From: an uncultured beta proteobacterium
GTDB lineage: Bacteria; Pseudomonadota; Gammaproteobacteria; Burkholderiales; Burkholderiaceae
Assembly (NCBI GenBank): GCA_903843235.1
Contig: CAIMOW010000160.1
Coordinates: 1-43,418, forward strand
Reading direction: 5' to 3'
Length of the DNA: 43,418 nt
Both the position numbers and the translations under genes were made by a program. The notes beneath the pieces are model-generated. The model was given only the letters and a program-made list of their open reading frames with translations, did no database searches and was not told the origin of the DNA. The stretch's first letter is position 1. Every line of letters begins with the position of its first letter. Of the stretch, positions 1-11,133 are shown one piece after another.

Positions 1-179
1 CTATTCCCGGTGAAACCAAAACAGTTTCGATCGCTATTTACGACAAGGTGCAAAGTTTTGATACTGCTGGAGCAGGCTTGCTCTCCCTATTGCTACTAGC
101 TATCTCTTTAGTAGCTATTGCACTGTCATATGGTGTTCTTAGTCCTAGAAAATCATCTTCCCTTAATCGAGCTATCTAA
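1..179 (+). CDS. modB: Molybdate ABC transporter permease ModB, C-terminal fragment (5' truncated by window edge)
   Basis: Open frame from nt 3 reads IPGETKTVSIAIYDKVQSFDTAGAGLLSLLLLAISLVAIALSYGVLSPRKSSSLNRAI*, typical of a ModB C-terminus. TAA at 177-179 overlaps the modC ATG. Confidence 0.8.
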   Translation, partial: IPGETKTVSIAIYDKVQSFDTAGAGLLSLLLLAISLVAIALSYGVLSPRKSSSLNRAI

Positions 180-1285
180 TGTTAAAAATTAAGATAGCTC
201 AAGACTTGCCAATGCCACTTCAAGTGAACTTAGAGTGTCTACCAGGTGAACTACATGCCTTAGTGGGTCCGTCAGGAAGCGGTAAAACCAGCGTTCTGCG
301 AACCATTGCTGGCTTGCGCAATCCTAGCGCTGGACGTATTCAATGTGGCGATGAGCTTTGGTTTGGGGGTGATGATTTGCGCGGAGTGAGTGTTGCCTTA
401 TCGCCTGCAAAGCGTTCTTGTGGATTTCTGTTTCAGCAGTACGCCCTCTTTCCTCATTTAACTGCTTTAGAGAATGTTTGTATTCCACTGCAAAATTCTG
501 GGTTAAACAGTCCACAACAAAAATCACTCGCGCTCAAGTGGTTGGAGCGGATGGGTATTGCTGACTTGGTGGCCAGAATGCCTAATCAACTGTCTGGTGG
601 GCAGCAACAACGTGTTGCCTTGGCAAGAGCGCTTGCTAGACAACCAAAGATCCTGCTCTTAGATGAGCCTTTTTCAGCAGTCGATGCGCCAACGCGTCAA
701 AGTCTATATAAAACCCTAGCTGAGCTTCGCAAGGATCTGAATATCCCCATTCTTCTAGTGACCCACGATTTACGCGAGGCAGACTTACTAGCCGATCGCA
801 TCACCGTGATTGATGCAGGCATTAGTCTGCAAACGGCGTCGCCACATGTACTCTTTCAAAAACCACGAAACTCTCGAGTTGCAGAATTGGTTGGCATCAA
901 CAACATGTTTGAAGGCGTCTTTAACGCAGGCAACCTGACCTGGGATGGGTGCAACAAGCAATTTAATGTGATTGATAAAGGCAAGATCCCACCTGGTACA
1001 TCAGTCGCTTGGGTAATTCCTCCCGAGGGTCTGAGTCTTCACCAAGATTCCAGCACTACAACAATTCCAGCCGCTGTTGAAAACATCAGTGCACTGGGAC
1101 AGATTGCAGTTATCCAATTGCGCATCAAAGACAGTGATCACTGTATTACTTGGGAAGCTTCAGCGGCAGAAGTAAAGCGCCTATCGCTTGATATTGGTAG
1201 ATCAGCGCATCTTGAGTTGGATGAAAGCAAGATTCACATCATGCCACTGCGCCCAATTAACGATCCTCGCCACTTTCGCCACTAA
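179..1285 (+). CDS. modC: Molybdenum ABC transporter ATP-binding protein ModC
   Basis: Walker A GPSGSGKTS, ABC signature LSGGQQQRVALARAL, Walker B ILLLDEPF, TOBE-like C-terminal region; directly follows the modB-like end. Confidence 0.85.
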   Translation: MLKIKIAQDLPMPLQVNLECLPGELHALVGPSGSGKTSVLRTIAGLRNPSAGRIQCGDELWFGGDDLRGVSVALSPAKRSCGFLFQQYALFPHLTALENVCIPLQNSGLNSPQQKSLALKWLERMGIADLVARMPNQLSGGQQQRVALARALARQPKILLLDEPFSAVDAPTRQSLYKTLAELRKDLNIPILLVTHDLREADLLADRITVIDAGISLQTASPHVLFQKPRNSRVAELVGINNMFEGVFNAGNLTWDGCNKQFNVIDKGKIPPGTSVAWVIPPEGLSLHQDSSTTTIPAAVENISALGQIAVIQLRIKDSDHCITWEASAAEVKRLSLDIGRSAHLELDESKIHIMPLRPINDPRHFRH

Positions 1286-1313
1286 TCTTTGATTGAACGG
1301 GTTTGGGTTTGAT

Positions 1314-1937
1314 TTAGCTTGGCTTTTGTGCAACTAGTCCGAGCAAAGCAGACATGCCGCTATGTCTGGCACCTTCAGATAATTCTTGCTCATAAGAAGT
1401 GAGATCCAAAATATTGAGTTCACTCGCTAGTTGACGTATACCCTCTTCGGTATAAAGATGCTCGAGCGCAGATGGGCCACCAGTTTTGTATTCCAACTGC
1501 TTTGGTGTGTAGCCTTGAAGAATAAAAATACCTCCGGGCTTTAATGCTAAATGCACTTGTTTGAAGATGCGCTCGCGCATTGCTGGATCAGCAAATTGGA
1601 TAAAGATGGCGATAATGGCATCGTAAGAGTTTGCTTGCCAGTTCCACCCATCTGTATCGCAAAGTGTGTGACTTAATTCCACTGAATTATCTTTGGCAAA
1701 TTGCTTGGCTTTATCCAATGCAATATCAGAGACATCAAAAGCATCGACTTGCATGCCCTGTTTAGCCAACCAAACACCATTACGCCCTTCGCCATCCGCA
1801 ATACATAAGACTGTATTACCTAGTTTTAGATATTGTTTGGCTTGTTTCACGAGATATTCATTCGGTTCTTTACCGAAGATGAATTCTTCTTTATTAAAAC
1901 GTTCGTTCCAAAACTTGGTTTGATTAGAAAAGCTCAT
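1314..1937 (-). CDS. Class I SAM-dependent methyltransferase (TehB-like)
   Basis: SAM-binding motif VLCIADGEGRNGVWLAKQG and methyltransferase-like LKPGGIFILQGYTPKQLEYKTGGP. Confidence 0.8.
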   Translation of the reverse strand: MSFSNQTKFWNERFNKEEFIFGKEPNEYLVKQAKQYLKLGNTVLCIADGEGRNGVWLAKQGMQVDAFDVSDIALDKAKQFAKDNSVELSHTLCDTDGWNWQANSYDAIIAIFIQFADPAMRERIFKQVHLALKPGGIFILQGYTPKQLEYKTGGPSALEHLYTEEGIRQLASELNILDLTSYEQELSEGARHSGMSALLGLVAQKPS

Positions 1938-1950
1938 ATGGGATCTTGAT

Positions 1951-3159
1951 TTACTTCTTCAAGCCACCGACAAGATCATTCTTCAGGTCGATCACGTTCT
2001 CAAGTCCCACCGCAATACGAACTAGGCCATCCGTAATGCCGGCAGCTTTACGAGCTTCAGGCGTTACACGGCAGTGCGTCGTGGTTGCTGGGTGTGTAAT
2101 GGTCGTACGAGTATCACCAAGGTTTGCAGTAATGGAACAAAGCTTGGTTTGATTAATCAGTTTGAACGCAGCCTTCTTGCCACCCTTTAGGGTGAAAGAC
2201 AAAATAGCACCACCCGCCTTTTGCTGGCGTTTAGCCAAGGTATGTTGTGGATGTGATTTTATTCCTGGATGGTAAACACGTTCGACACCAGGCTGTTTTT
2301 CTAGCCAGAGAGCTAAATCCAAAGCATTCTGACTTTGTTGCTTCATGCGCAACTCGAGAGTCTCAAGACCTTTTAAGAATACCCAGGCATTGAAAGCAGA
2401 AAGCGTTGGGCCAGCAGTACGAACGTACGGGAACACTTTGCCCATGACAAAGTCATTACTGCCGACGATTGCGCCACCAACAACCCTACCCTGACCGTCT
2501 AAGTATTTAGTCGCAGAGTGAATCACAACATCTGCGCCAAGAGCCAGTGGTTTTTGCAAGGCAGGCGTGCAGAAACAATTATCCACTGCGAAAAGTGCCT
2601 TAGCCTTCTTGGCAATTTTAGAAATCGCTTTAATGTCAGCAATCTCAGTTAAGGGATTAGAAGGCGTCTCTAGATAAAAGAGTTTTGTATTGGGTTGGAC
2701 GGCAGCCTGCCAAGATTTAGCATCAGCCAAATCGACATACGTTGTTGTCACGCCAAATTTACCCATGATGGTGCTAAATAACTGAATCGTGGCGCCAAAA
2801 ACAGAGCGCGAGCAAATCACATGGTCTCCAGCCTGCAAATGGGCCATTGCCAGAGTCAAAATAGCAGCCATGCCAGATGAAGTAGCAATACATGCTTCAC
2901 CACCCTCTAAGGCAGCAAGGCGATCTTGAAACATGCTCACAGTTGGATTGGTAAAGCGTGAATAGATAAAGCCCTTATCGGCATGAGCAAAACCATCAGC
3001 TGCGAGTTCAGCACTATCAAAACAGAAACTGGAGGTCAGAAACATCGCCTCTGAGTGCTCTTGATACTCAGCAGTACGACGTGTACCAGCGCGAACCGCT
3101 AAGGTTTCGAGCGCAAGCTTAGAAAAATCAGGTTTTTGGCGTTTAGTTTTACTAGTCAT
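1951..3159 (-). CDS. metZ: O-succinylhomoserine sulfhydrylase (Cys/Met metabolism PLP enzyme)
   Basis: PLP-lysine motif HSATKYLDGQGRVVGG, Cys/Met-metabolism PLP fold throughout; located after purF, as is common in beta-proteobacteria. Confidence 0.85.
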   Translation of the reverse strand: MTSKTKRQKPDFSKLALETLAVRAGTRRTAEYQEHSEAMFLTSSFCFDSAELAADGFAHADKGFIYSRFTNPTVSMFQDRLAALEGGEACIATSSGMAAILTLAMAHLQAGDHVICSRSVFGATIQLFSTIMGKFGVTTTYVDLADAKSWQAAVQPNTKLFYLETPSNPLTEIADIKAISKIAKKAKALFAVDNCFCTPALQKPLALGADVVIHSATKYLDGQGRVVGGAIVGSNDFVMGKVFPYVRTAGPTLSAFNAWVFLKGLETLELRMKQQSQNALDLALWLEKQPGVERVYHPGIKSHPQHTLAKRQQKAGGAILSFTLKGGKKAAFKLINQTKLCSITANLGDTRTTITHPATTTHCRVTPEARKAAGITDGLVRIAVGLENVIDLKNDLVGGLKK

Positions 3160-3219
3160 AATGCTATTTTGACACCGAATTGCAGATTTGCCTCTGTGAG
3201 ACCTATCCGCTGTCGCTTT

Positions 3220-4758
3220 TTAGTCTTCGGTAGCTAAATGCAAATGGAGCTGTGAACGGGCAAAGTCACTAGAGTCACGCTGGCGATCAGCCTGTGCCTC
3301 AGTGGTGTTGCGTGCCGCTTCTAAAGCATCTAGGTAGGAATCGTTAATATCACCAGTGACGTAATGACCGTCAAAGCATGAGGCTTCAAAGTGCTCAATA
3401 TTGGGGTTGATATCACTAACAGCCCGTTTCATATCCTCAACGCTTTGATATATCAGCTGATCTGCACCAATCATCTTATTAATCTCGTCATCCGTACGAC
3501 CATAAGCAACTAGCTCGCTGCGAGTAGGCATATCGATGCCGTACACGTTCGGGAATCGTACTGGTGGCGCCGCTGATGCAAAGATGACTTTCTTAGCTCC
3601 TGACTCGCGAGCCATTTGCACAATCTCAAATGAAGTCGTGCCACGAACAATCGAATCATCAACAATCAACACTGTCTTGTCTTTAAATTCGACATGCATT
3701 GCGTTTAATTTTTGACGTACTGATTTTCTGCGCACGGCTTGACCGGGCATGATGAAGGTGCGACCAATGTAACGATTCTTAAAGAAGCCTTCTCGGTAGT
3801 CAACACCTAAACGCTTAGCAACCTGCATAGCGGCTGGACGGCTTGAATCTGGAATAGGCATGACGACATCGATTTCACCGGGAATGGTTTCCTGGCGAAT
3901 CTTCTCGGCAAGGTAATCACCCATGCGCATACGAACGTTATAAACATTGACACCATCAATCGTAGAATCAGGACGTGCCATATACACGTACTCAAAAATA
4001 CAAGGGGTTAAAACGGCATTAGCAACGCATTGGCGTGATGAGAAATTACCATCTAAGTCAATGTAAATTGCCTCTCCAGGATTAACGTCGCGTACAAACG
4101 TAAAGCCAAGACCCTCAAGCGCTACTGACTCTGAAGCCACCATCCATTCTGGACCCTTGGAGGTATCGATACGCCCGATACATAAAGGACGAATGCCAAA
4201 CGGATCACGAAATGCTAGCAAACCATAACCAGCGATCAGTGACACTACGGCGTAAGAACCTTTAACGCGCTTAGTGACGCCTGTAACAGCATTGAACATC
4301 GTACTCTCATCTAATGCAGCGCTATTTGTTTCTTTTTGAAGTTCATCAGCTAAAACGTTGAGCAGTACTTCAGTATCGGAATTGGTATTAATGTGGCGGC
4401 GATCGCGATACGCCATCTCAACACGCAAACTTGGTGCATTGGTTAAATTACCGTTGTGCGCCAAAATAATGCCGTAAGGAGCGCTGACATAGAAAGGCTG
4501 AGCCTCCTCTTCACTGCTAGCAGAACCAGCAGTTGGATAACGCACCTGCCCGATACCTGCGTTGCCATGCAGGCTGCGCATGTTGCGAGTTCTAAATACA
4601 TCTCTAACCAATCCGTTGGCCTTATGCATTGTGAAAGAGTTACCGTGCATCGTGGCAATACCGGCAGCATCTTGTCCGCGATGTTGCAAAAGCAACAAGG
4701 CGTCATAGAGAAGCTGATTAACTGGGGAATGGGAAACTGTTCCAATGACGCCGCACAT
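3220..4758 (-). CDS. purF: Amidophosphoribosyltransferase
   Basis: N-terminal nucleophile MCGVIGTV, QHRGQDAAGI, PRPP motif VLIVDDSIVRGTTS. Confidence 0.97.
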   Translation of the reverse strand: MCGVIGTVSHSPVNQLLYDALLLLQHRGQDAAGIATMHGNSFTMHKANGLVRDVFRTRNMRSLHGNAGIGQVRYPTAGSASSEEEAQPFYVSAPYGIILAHNGNLTNAPSLRVEMAYRDRRHINTNSDTEVLLNVLADELQKETNSAALDESTMFNAVTGVTKRVKGSYAVVSLIAGYGLLAFRDPFGIRPLCIGRIDTSKGPEWMVASESVALEGLGFTFVRDVNPGEAIYIDLDGNFSSRQCVANAVLTPCIFEYVYMARPDSTIDGVNVYNVRMRMGDYLAEKIRQETIPGEIDVVMPIPDSSRPAAMQVAKRLGVDYREGFFKNRYIGRTFIMPGQAVRRKSVRQKLNAMHVEFKDKTVLIVDDSIVRGTTSFEIVQMARESGAKKVIFASAAPPVRFPNVYGIDMPTRSELVAYGRTDDEINKMIGADQLIYQSVEDMKRAVSDINPNIEHFEASCFDGHYVTGDINDSYLDALEAARNTTEAQADRQRDSSDFARSQLHLHLATED

Positions 4759-4762
4759 AGAC

Positions 4763-5329
4763 CTAGATCCCTATTTTTAGTGAAGGTGTAACTGTGGGTG
4801 AAATTTTTGGCATTGCATCACCCAATTGCTTTGCCCAATCAGGCGGCAACCAACTCTTGATTAAACCTGTAGCCATATCGACTGCGGGACGTGTAATGGC
4901 TTTTTGCCAGGCAATACTCTGAGGTATTGGGGTTAAGGCGGCTAAGGTTGCCAAGATAACAATAATCAAGCCACCACGTAATAGGCCAAAGACCAAACCT
5001 AAAAATCGGTCAGTCAAACTCAATCCGGCAGAAAGCAAAATCTTTTGCACTACCCCGCCAAAGAGTCCGCAGACAATCAAGGTCAGTACAAAGAGAATTA
5101 AAAAACTCACCCCAAGACTTAAGAGTTCATCCATGTGAAAAGTAGATAACCATTCAGTCGAAAGATAGTTGGTGTAATGGTAGGCAACCCAAGATGCAAT
5201 AAACCATGAGGCCAGAGCCAGGACCTCTTTAAATAAGCCACGAGAAATTCCGACCAATGCAGAACTCAAGAGGACAAATAAGGTGAAGTAATCCACCGTA
5301 GTTAAATTAAGGGTGGATAGATAATCCAT
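4763..5329 (-). CDS. cvpA: CvpA family membrane protein (colicin V production protein homologue)
   Basis: Four hydrophobic segments, CvpA-like LVGISRGLFKEVLALASWFIA and DRFLGLVFGLLRGGLI; immediately upstream of purF. Confidence 0.9.
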   Translation of the reverse strand: MDYLSTLNLTTVDYFTLFVLLSSALVGISRGLFKEVLALASWFIASWVAYHYTNYLSTEWLSTFHMDELLSLGVSFLILFVLTLIVCGLFGGVVQKILLSAGLSLTDRFLGLVFGLLRGGLIIVILATLAALTPIPQSIAWQKAITRPAVDMATGLIKSWLPPDWAKQLGDAMPKISPTVTPSLKIGI

Positions 5330-6147
5330 TAAGGTGAGCCTACCTCAACTAAGCGGGGTGTTAAGCCCATCGCTTTCACCTTTTTCTCTGCAGCTTCAGC
5401 AGAGTCTTTATCGGGGAACGGGCCAGCTCTTAGAACGTACAACTTAGTGCCATCTGTACCGTTTTTATTCAGAACGTAGTTGGGAATTTTTTGATCCTTC
5501 ATCTTGGCAATCCAGCCTTTTGCGCGCTCTTCAGAGGCAAATGCCCCTATTTGCAGAACGAACTTGCCCGAGCCAGCTGGGGTTGCAGTAGGAGGTGAAG
5601 TAGGCTTAGTAGGGGTATCTGCTTTTGGCTTTGCAGTGGATGCGACTACCTCTTCACCAGCAGCCAATCCTAAGGCTGGAGATTTGCTTGGCGAAGCCGC
5701 TGTCTTAGCTTCTGTTATAGGTGCAGTTACTGAAGTGGGAATAATCTTAACTGGGGGCAACTCCTTCTCCTTCGGAGTTGGATCCGGCAAGACCTTTGTC
5801 TCAGTTTTTTCTACAGCCTTTACTTCTGGCGCTGGAGTGCTTGATGCGGGATTAGGCAAACTGGTAACAATGTTGACGGCAATATCGTTACTGACCGCTT
5901 TTGGCTTGTTATCTAAGATTCTGGGGAGACCAACGACAGCCACGAAGACCAATACCGCTGCGCCGATCAGGCGGTGTCTGGCTCGTTGTTGCTCTGGATC
6001 TTCAGTAAGTGCTTCTTCCTGAGTCTCAAATGAGCGCTGTAGTGAACGTGGGGTAAATTTTTTAGTGGTGCGTCTTGCCCCTACTGAGCCCCTGTCAAGG
6101 TCATCAGACTGCGGTTTCCGCTTAAAAAGCTTCGGTAAACGAATCAT
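5329..6147 (-). CDS. SPOR domain-containing protein (DedD-like)
   Basis: Single N-terminal TM, Pro/Ala/Thr-rich linker, C-terminal SPOR domain GKFVLQIGAFASEERAKGWIAKM...LYVLRAGPFPDKDSAEAAEKKVKAMG. Confidence 0.88.
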   Translation of the reverse strand: MIRLPKLFKRKPQSDDLDRGSVGARRTTKKFTPRSLQRSFETQEEALTEDPEQQRARHRLIGAAVLVFVAVVGLPRILDNKPKAVSNDIAVNIVTSLPNPASSTPAPEVKAVEKTETKVLPDPTPKEKELPPVKIIPTSVTAPITEAKTAASPSKSPALGLAAGEEVVASTAKPKADTPTKPTSPPTATPAGSGKFVLQIGAFASEERAKGWIAKMKDQKIPNYVLNKNGTDGTKLYVLRAGPFPDKDSAEAAEKKVKAMGLTPRLVEVGSP

Positions 6148-6150
6148 TAA

Positions 6151-7476
6151 TCAATGCGCCTGGTTGGTTCTATACGCCATTACACCGGCAACAGTATAGA
6201 AAGATCCGAAGGTCACAATTCTATCACCCTCACCCGCTTTAGATAGGGCTTTTTGATACGCTGCAGCAGGGTCTGAAAAGATCTCAATTCCGCCATCATC
6301 GCCGTTTTTGAGTGCTACACCAAGGTTTTGGAGCTTAGTTGCTAAATCATGCGCACTAGCCGCTCGGGGGGTGGGCAAATCTGTACAAAACCAGAAGTCT
6401 ACGATGTTTAACAAAGGTTTCATTACGCCTTCTAAGTCCTTGTCGGCCATTGCCCCAAAAACTGCGTATGTATAAGGGTGGTAACCCATCCGCTCAAGGC
6501 TTTGAGCCAAAGTAGAAGCTGCATGAGGGTTATGGGCGACATCCAGAACAACTGTGGGTTGACCTGGGAGAACTTGGAAGCGCCCTGGCAACTCGACCAT
6601 AGCAAACCCGTTGCGAATATCCTGAGCACTAACAGGTAGGCGTTGATGCAACGCCATCAAAGCGGCAATCACCGCAGAAGCATTGAGTATTTGGTTGGCA
6701 CCTCTTAAAGCAGGGTATCCCAGACCACTAAAACGCTTTTTACGCCCTGCCCAGCCCCACTGCTGCTTATCACCCTGAAAGTTATAGTCTCGACCTTGCA
6801 ACCAAAGGTCGCATCCCAATTTTTCAGCATAGTCGATCAAGGTTTGAGGTGGTACTGGATCACCGCAGATAGCAATCTGTCCAGCACGAAATATTCCCGC
6901 TTTTTCTAAGGCAATCGCTTCACGCGTTCCACCCAAGAAGTCAGCATGGTCAATATCAATGCTGGTAACTATGGCGCAGTCAGCATCCACAATATTGACA
7001 GCATCTAAGCGACCGCCCATGCCCACTTCCAATACCACCACATCTAACTGTGCCTTAGCAAAGAGATGCATGATGGCTAGTGTCGTAAATTCAAAATATG
7101 TTAATGTTGGGGCATCCAACAAGCTTAAGCGGGCATTTTCAACGGCAGTGAAATGTTCGAGTAAAAGTGCATCGCTCACCTCTTCTCCGTTTACCTTCGC
7201 GCGCTCATTAAATTTTAAGAGGTGGGGTGACATGTGACATCCGACACGATAGCCAGATGAAATCAAAATACTTTCTAAATAAGCGCAGGTAGAGCCTTTA
7301 CCATTCGTTCCAGAAACGGTAATAACAGGACAATCAAAATGAAGCCCTAGCGCCGCCTTAACACGACCGATACGCTCAAGACCCATATCGATGCCAACGG
7401 GGTGGGCAGTTTCAAGGTGGCTAAGCCAAGCCTCAAGGCTAGAAAAAAGAATGGGGGCTTGGTGGGCAGTGCTCAA
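6151..7476 (-). CDS. folC: Bifunctional dihydrofolate synthase / folylpolyglutamate synthase
   Basis: VSGTNGKGSTCAYLESIL P-loop, VVLEVGMGGRLDAVN and VLDVAHNPHAA motifs. Confidence 0.95.
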   Translation of the reverse strand: MSTAHQAPILFSSLEAWLSHLETAHPVGIDMGLERIGRVKAALGLHFDCPVITVSGTNGKGSTCAYLESILISSGYRVGCHMSPHLLKFNERAKVNGEEVSDALLLEHFTAVENARLSLLDAPTLTYFEFTTLAIMHLFAKAQLDVVVLEVGMGGRLDAVNIVDADCAIVTSIDIDHADFLGGTREAIALEKAGIFRAGQIAICGDPVPPQTLIDYAEKLGCDLWLQGRDYNFQGDKQQWGWAGRKKRFSGLGYPALRGANQILNASAVIAALMALHQRLPVSAQDIRNGFAMVELPGRFQVLPGQPTVVLDVAHNPHAASTLAQSLERMGYHPYTYAVFGAMADKDLEGVMKPLLNIVDFWFCTDLPTPRAASAHDLATKLQNLGVALKNGDDGGIEIFSDPAAAYQKALSKAGEGDRIVTFGSFYTVAGVMAYRTNQAH

Positions 7477-7481
7477 GTGCG

Positions 7482-8369
7482 TTAAACAGCTACGCTACCT
7501 GCCACACTTGGCTCTGGTAGTTTTTGCAACAAAGCAAGCAAGCGGGCAATTTCAGTGCGCATCTGGCGTCTATCAACAATCATATCGATGCCACCTTTTT
7601 GCATCAAAAACTCAGAACGCTGAAAACCTTCAGGTAATTTTTCACGCACGGTTTGTTCAATTACGCGTGGACCAGCAAAGCCAATCAAAGCTTTAGGCTC
7701 TGCCATCACCACATCACCCATAAAGGCAAAGCTTGCAGAGATGCCGCCCATCGTTGGGTCAGTTAGAACGCTGATGTATGGCAAACCTTTTTTAGAGAGT
7801 AAGGTCAGCATGGAATTGGTTTTAGCCATCTGAAATAAAGACAGTAAACTTTCTTGCATGCGCGCGCCACCTGTTGCAGTAACACAAATAAAGGCACACT
7901 TCTTATCAATGGCTTCTTGGACACCACGCACAAAACGCTCACCAACGACAGAACCCATTGAGCCGCCCATATACTGAAACTCAAAGCAAGCAGCAACTAC
8001 AGGAATAGTTTCAATTTTTCCACCAAGCACCACCAAAGCTTCGGACTCTCCAGAGGCATCATTTGCTTCTTTTAAGCGATCAGGATATTTTTTAGAGTCT
8101 TTGAATTTCAGTGGATCGATTGGATAAATACCTGCACCAATCTCATAGCGGCCTTTAGGATCGAGCAGGCTATCTAAACGCTGACGAGCACCAATGCGCA
8201 TGTGATGACTGCATTTAGGGCAAACAGATAAATTAGCCTCAATATCCGTACTGTACAGAACTGTTTCGCAGCTGGGACACTTGACCCATAAACCTTCAGG
8301 AACAGACTTGCGATTCGCAGGGTCAGTGTGTTGAATTTGGGGTGGGAGTAATTTATCGATCCAGCTCAT
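7482..8369 (-). CDS. accD: Acetyl-CoA carboxylase carboxyltransferase subunit beta
   Basis: C4 zinc ribbon [31 protein letters not shown]; carboxyltransferase core [19 protein letters not shown] (here TGGARMQES). Confidence 0.97.
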   Translation of the reverse strand: MSWIDKLLPPQIQHTDPANRKSVPEGLWVKCPSCETVLYSTDIEANLSVCPKCSHHMRIGARQRLDSLLDPKGRYEIGAGIYPIDPLKFKDSKKYPDRLKEANDASGESEALVVLGGKIETIPVVAACFEFQYMGGSMGSVVGERFVRGVQEAIDKKCAFICVTATGGARMQESLLSLFQMAKTNSMLTLLSKKGLPYISVLTDPTMGGISASFAFMGDVVMAEPKALIGFAGPRVIEQTVREKLPEGFQRSEFLMQKGGIDMIVDRRQMRTEIARLLALLQKLPEPSVAGSVAV

Positions 8370-8374
8370 GTCTT

Positions 8375-9172
8375 TTAGCTATCCAAGGCGACGCGAATTT
8401 CACGTATAAAGGTTTCAAGTGATTGTACCGCCTGGCCTGGGGGTGAATCCTCTAAGATCCGGATAATTCGACTACCAATCACCACAGCATCTGCTGTATT
8501 GGATACAGCTTTAGCGCTAGCAGCATCATTAATTCCAAAACCTACGGCAATCGGAATCTCGGTAGATGCCCTAATTTTAGGAATAATACTAGCTACATCT
8601 TGGGTGTTTAAGTGGGAGGCACCAGTTACCCCACGCATAGACACGTAATAGATATAACCAGAAGCTATTTTGGCAGCCTCTTTAATACGTTCTAGTGATG
8701 ATGTCGGCGCCAATAAAAAAATCGGGTCGACTCCAGCAATACGCATTCGCGCAGCAAAATCAACACACTCTTCTGGCGGATAGTCCACTACCAGCACCCC
8801 ATCTACACCAGCTGCTTTAGCTTCTGCGGCAAAACGTTCGGCACCCATTTGCTCAACCGGATTTGCGTAGCCCATTAATACGACTGGGGTAGCTGCATCT
8901 TGCTTACGAAATTCTTTTACCATCTCCAAACAACTATGCAAAGTAACGCCCTTTGCTAGAGCCCTTTCGGAAGATCGTTGAATCACAGGACCATCAGCCA
9001 TAGGATCAGAAAAAGGCACTCCTAATTCAATCACATTAGCACCGCCACGCACTAAGGCATGCATTAACTCCACGGTAAGTTTTGGATCAGGATCACCGGC
9101 AGTAATAAATGGAATGAGCCCTTTTTTTCCGGAGGCTTTTAATTCTTTAAACAGGGCAGTAATTTTTGACAT
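8375..9172 (-). CDS. trpA: Tryptophan synthase alpha chain
   Basis: [50 protein letters not shown]. Confidence 0.97.
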   Translation of the reverse strand: MSKITALFKELKASGKKGLIPFITAGDPDPKLTVELMHALVRGGANVIELGVPFSDPMADGPVIQRSSERALAKGVTLHSCLEMVKEFRKQDAATPVVLMGYANPVEQMGAERFAAEAKAAGVDGVLVVDYPPEECVDFAARMRIAGVDPIFLLAPTSSLERIKEAAKIASGYIYYVSMRGVTGASHLNTQDVASIIPKIRASTEIPIAVGFGINDAASAKAVSNTADAVVIGSRIIRILEDSPPGQAVQSLETFIREIRVALDS

Positions 9173-9206
9173 AGATGATTCTTATTTTTTCTTGTTTTTG
9201 ACTTGC

Positions 9207-10400
9207 TTAGCCTTCAGATCCAGTTGCCTGCGCAACCGTATGCATGTCTTTATCACCGCGACCTGAGAGGTTCACCAGAATCGTTTTATCTTTTCCAAGG
9301 GTTGGCGCCATCTTGCAAGCATAGGCAATCGCATGCGCAGATTCAAGAGCAGGAATAATGCCTTCGATCTGACAACAATCGTGGAATGCCTTGAGTGCTT
9401 CTTCATCAGTGATAGCCACATAGTCGGCACGACCAGAATCTTTTAACCATGCATGCTCAGGACCAACACCAGGATAGTCCATGCCAGCAGATACAGAATG
9501 CGTTTCAGAGATTTGCCCGTTTTCGTCTTGTAGCAAATAAGTGCGATTGCCATGCAGTACGCCAGGCTTGCCAACACAAAGCGCCGCAGAATGAGCGCCG
9601 CTATTGAGTCCATGACCAGCAGCTTCTACACCAATCAATTTGACATCAGGAAAATCAATATAGGGATAAAAAATACCCATCGCATTTGACCCACCACCAA
9701 CACAAGCGAGAACATAGTCTGGCTGACGACCAGTTAACTCAGGCATTTGTACTTTGCACTCTTCACCAATCACGCTTTGAAAATCGCGCACCATCATCGG
9801 ATATGGATGAGGCCCTGCAACAGTACCAATAATGTAGAAAGTATTGTCAACGTTAGTAACCCAATCGCGCATCGCTTCATTCAGTGCATCTTTTAGTGTT
9901 TTAGTTCCAGACTCGACGGGCACCACTTTGGCCCCGAGTAATTTCATTCGGTAGACGTTTTGCGCTTGACGAGCCACATCGACTGAGCCTTGATAAACAG
10001 TGCAATCCAAACCAAAACGCGCGCAAATCGTAGCGGTAGCAACGCCATGTTGTCCCGCTCCTGTTTCAGCAATGATGCGCGGCTTACCCATGCGCTTAGC
10101 CAACATCGCTTGGCCAATCACATTATTAATTTTATGAGCGCCCGTATGGTTTAAGTCTTCACGCTTGAGATATATTTGCGCGCCGCCCAACATCTCGCTC
10201 CAGCGCTTTGCATGGTAAACGGGTGATGGGCGTCCAACAAAGTGTTTGAGTTCATAATGAAACTCTTCCATGAACTCTGGGTCATGTTGATATTTAGCAT
10301 AAGTTTCTTTGAGCTCATCCAAGGCATACATGAGTGTTTCCGAAACAAACACACCACCATAGGGACCGAAGTGTCCTCTTGCATCTGGCTTATCGTACAT
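9207..10400 (-). CDS. trpB: Tryptophan synthase beta chain
   Basis: PLP motif [41 protein letters not shown]. Confidence 0.98.
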   Translation of the reverse strand: MYDKPDARGHFGPYGGVFVSETLMYALDELKETYAKYQHDPEFMEEFHYELKHFVGRPSPVYHAKRWSEMLGGAQIYLKREDLNHTGAHKINNVIGQAMLAKRMGKPRIIAETGAGQHGVATATICARFGLDCTVYQGSVDVARQAQNVYRMKLLGAKVVPVESGTKTLKDALNEAMRDWVTNVDNTFYIIGTVAGPHPYPMMVRDFQSVIGEECKVQMPELTGRQPDYVLACVGGGSNAMGIFYPYIDFPDVKLIGVEAAGHGLNSGAHSAALCVGKPGVLHGNRTYLLQDENGQISETHSVSAGMDYPGVGPEHAWLKDSGRADYVAITDEEALKAFHDCCQIEGIIPALESAHAIAYACKMAPTLGKDKTILVNLSGRGDKDMHTVAQATGSEG

Positions 10401-10445
10401 AGCTACCTTTGTGATTTAGTTACAGCAAATTGATTAGAGTGCTGA

Positions 10446-11108
10446 CTACGCATCTGCTGCTCGAACAGCTTTAATGAATTCAGTCATCAACGCGGGATCT
10501 TTAACGCCCCTGTCACTTTCAACGCCACTAGAGACGTCAACCGCGCAAGGATGCAGGCGTGCAATCGCCTCGCCCACGTTGCGCGCGTTCAATCCACCAC
10601 TCAAAACGACCCGATGCGCGTTTGCGCTTACCCATGTCTGTGGAATTCCTTGCCAATCAAAAGGAACGCCCCCACCGCCATAACCCTCTACCAAGGCATC
10701 AAGCAAAAAGGCGTTTGCTTGACCATATTGTAGGGAAAAATCGTCAAAAGCGAAGCCTGACCCCACTCTTGCCGCTTTCATCCAGGGTTGGCCATTCGCC
10801 AACCTAGCGCAATCCTCAGGTCTTTCATCTCCATGAAACTGCCAGAGAGTAATAGGTGCAATAGCCTTAATTGCCTCAAATTCGGCTTCTGAGGCGTTCA
10901 CAAGCAAGCCAACCGCATCGACCCCTGTAGGCAAGCGTGAGATCAACTGGGCGGCAATATTCGGTGTTACAGCCCTTGGGCTTGGTGGATAGAACACAAA
11001 GCCAACGGCATCGACCCCTGCAATAACGGCAGTATCAATGTCAGACGAGGTCTTTAGACCACAAATTTTGACCCTAGTTCGACCCGGAGAGTATGTCAGT
11101 AAGCCCAT
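10446..11108 (-). CDS. trpF: Phosphoribosylanthranilate isomerase
   Basis: RVKICGLKTSSDIDTAVIAGVDAVGFVFYPPSPRAV; DVSSGVESDRGVKDPALM. Confidence 0.96.
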   Translation of the reverse strand: MGLLTYSPGRTRVKICGLKTSSDIDTAVIAGVDAVGFVFYPPSPRAVTPNIAAQLISRLPTGVDAVGLLVNASEAEFEAIKAIAPITLWQFHGDERPEDCARLANGQPWMKAARVGSGFAFDDFSLQYGQANAFLLDALVEGYGGGGVPFDWQGIPQTWVSANAHRVVLSGGLNARNVGEAIARLHPCAVDVSSGVESDRGVKDPALMTEFIKAVRAADA

Positions 11109-11133
11109 AAGCTGATGATAAGGCTAAGCCTCT

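Noticed and set aside
4456-4791. 111 aa plus-strand ORF antisense to purF/cvpA junction
   Set aside because: Overlaps the purF N-terminal region antisense; no recognizable protein features.
5504-6022. 172 aa plus-strand ORF antisense to the SPOR/DedD gene
   Set aside because: Low-complexity Ala/Gly/Val-rich shadow of the Pro/Ala/Thr-rich linker on the opposite strand; no domain signature, while the minus-strand gene has a clear SPOR domain.
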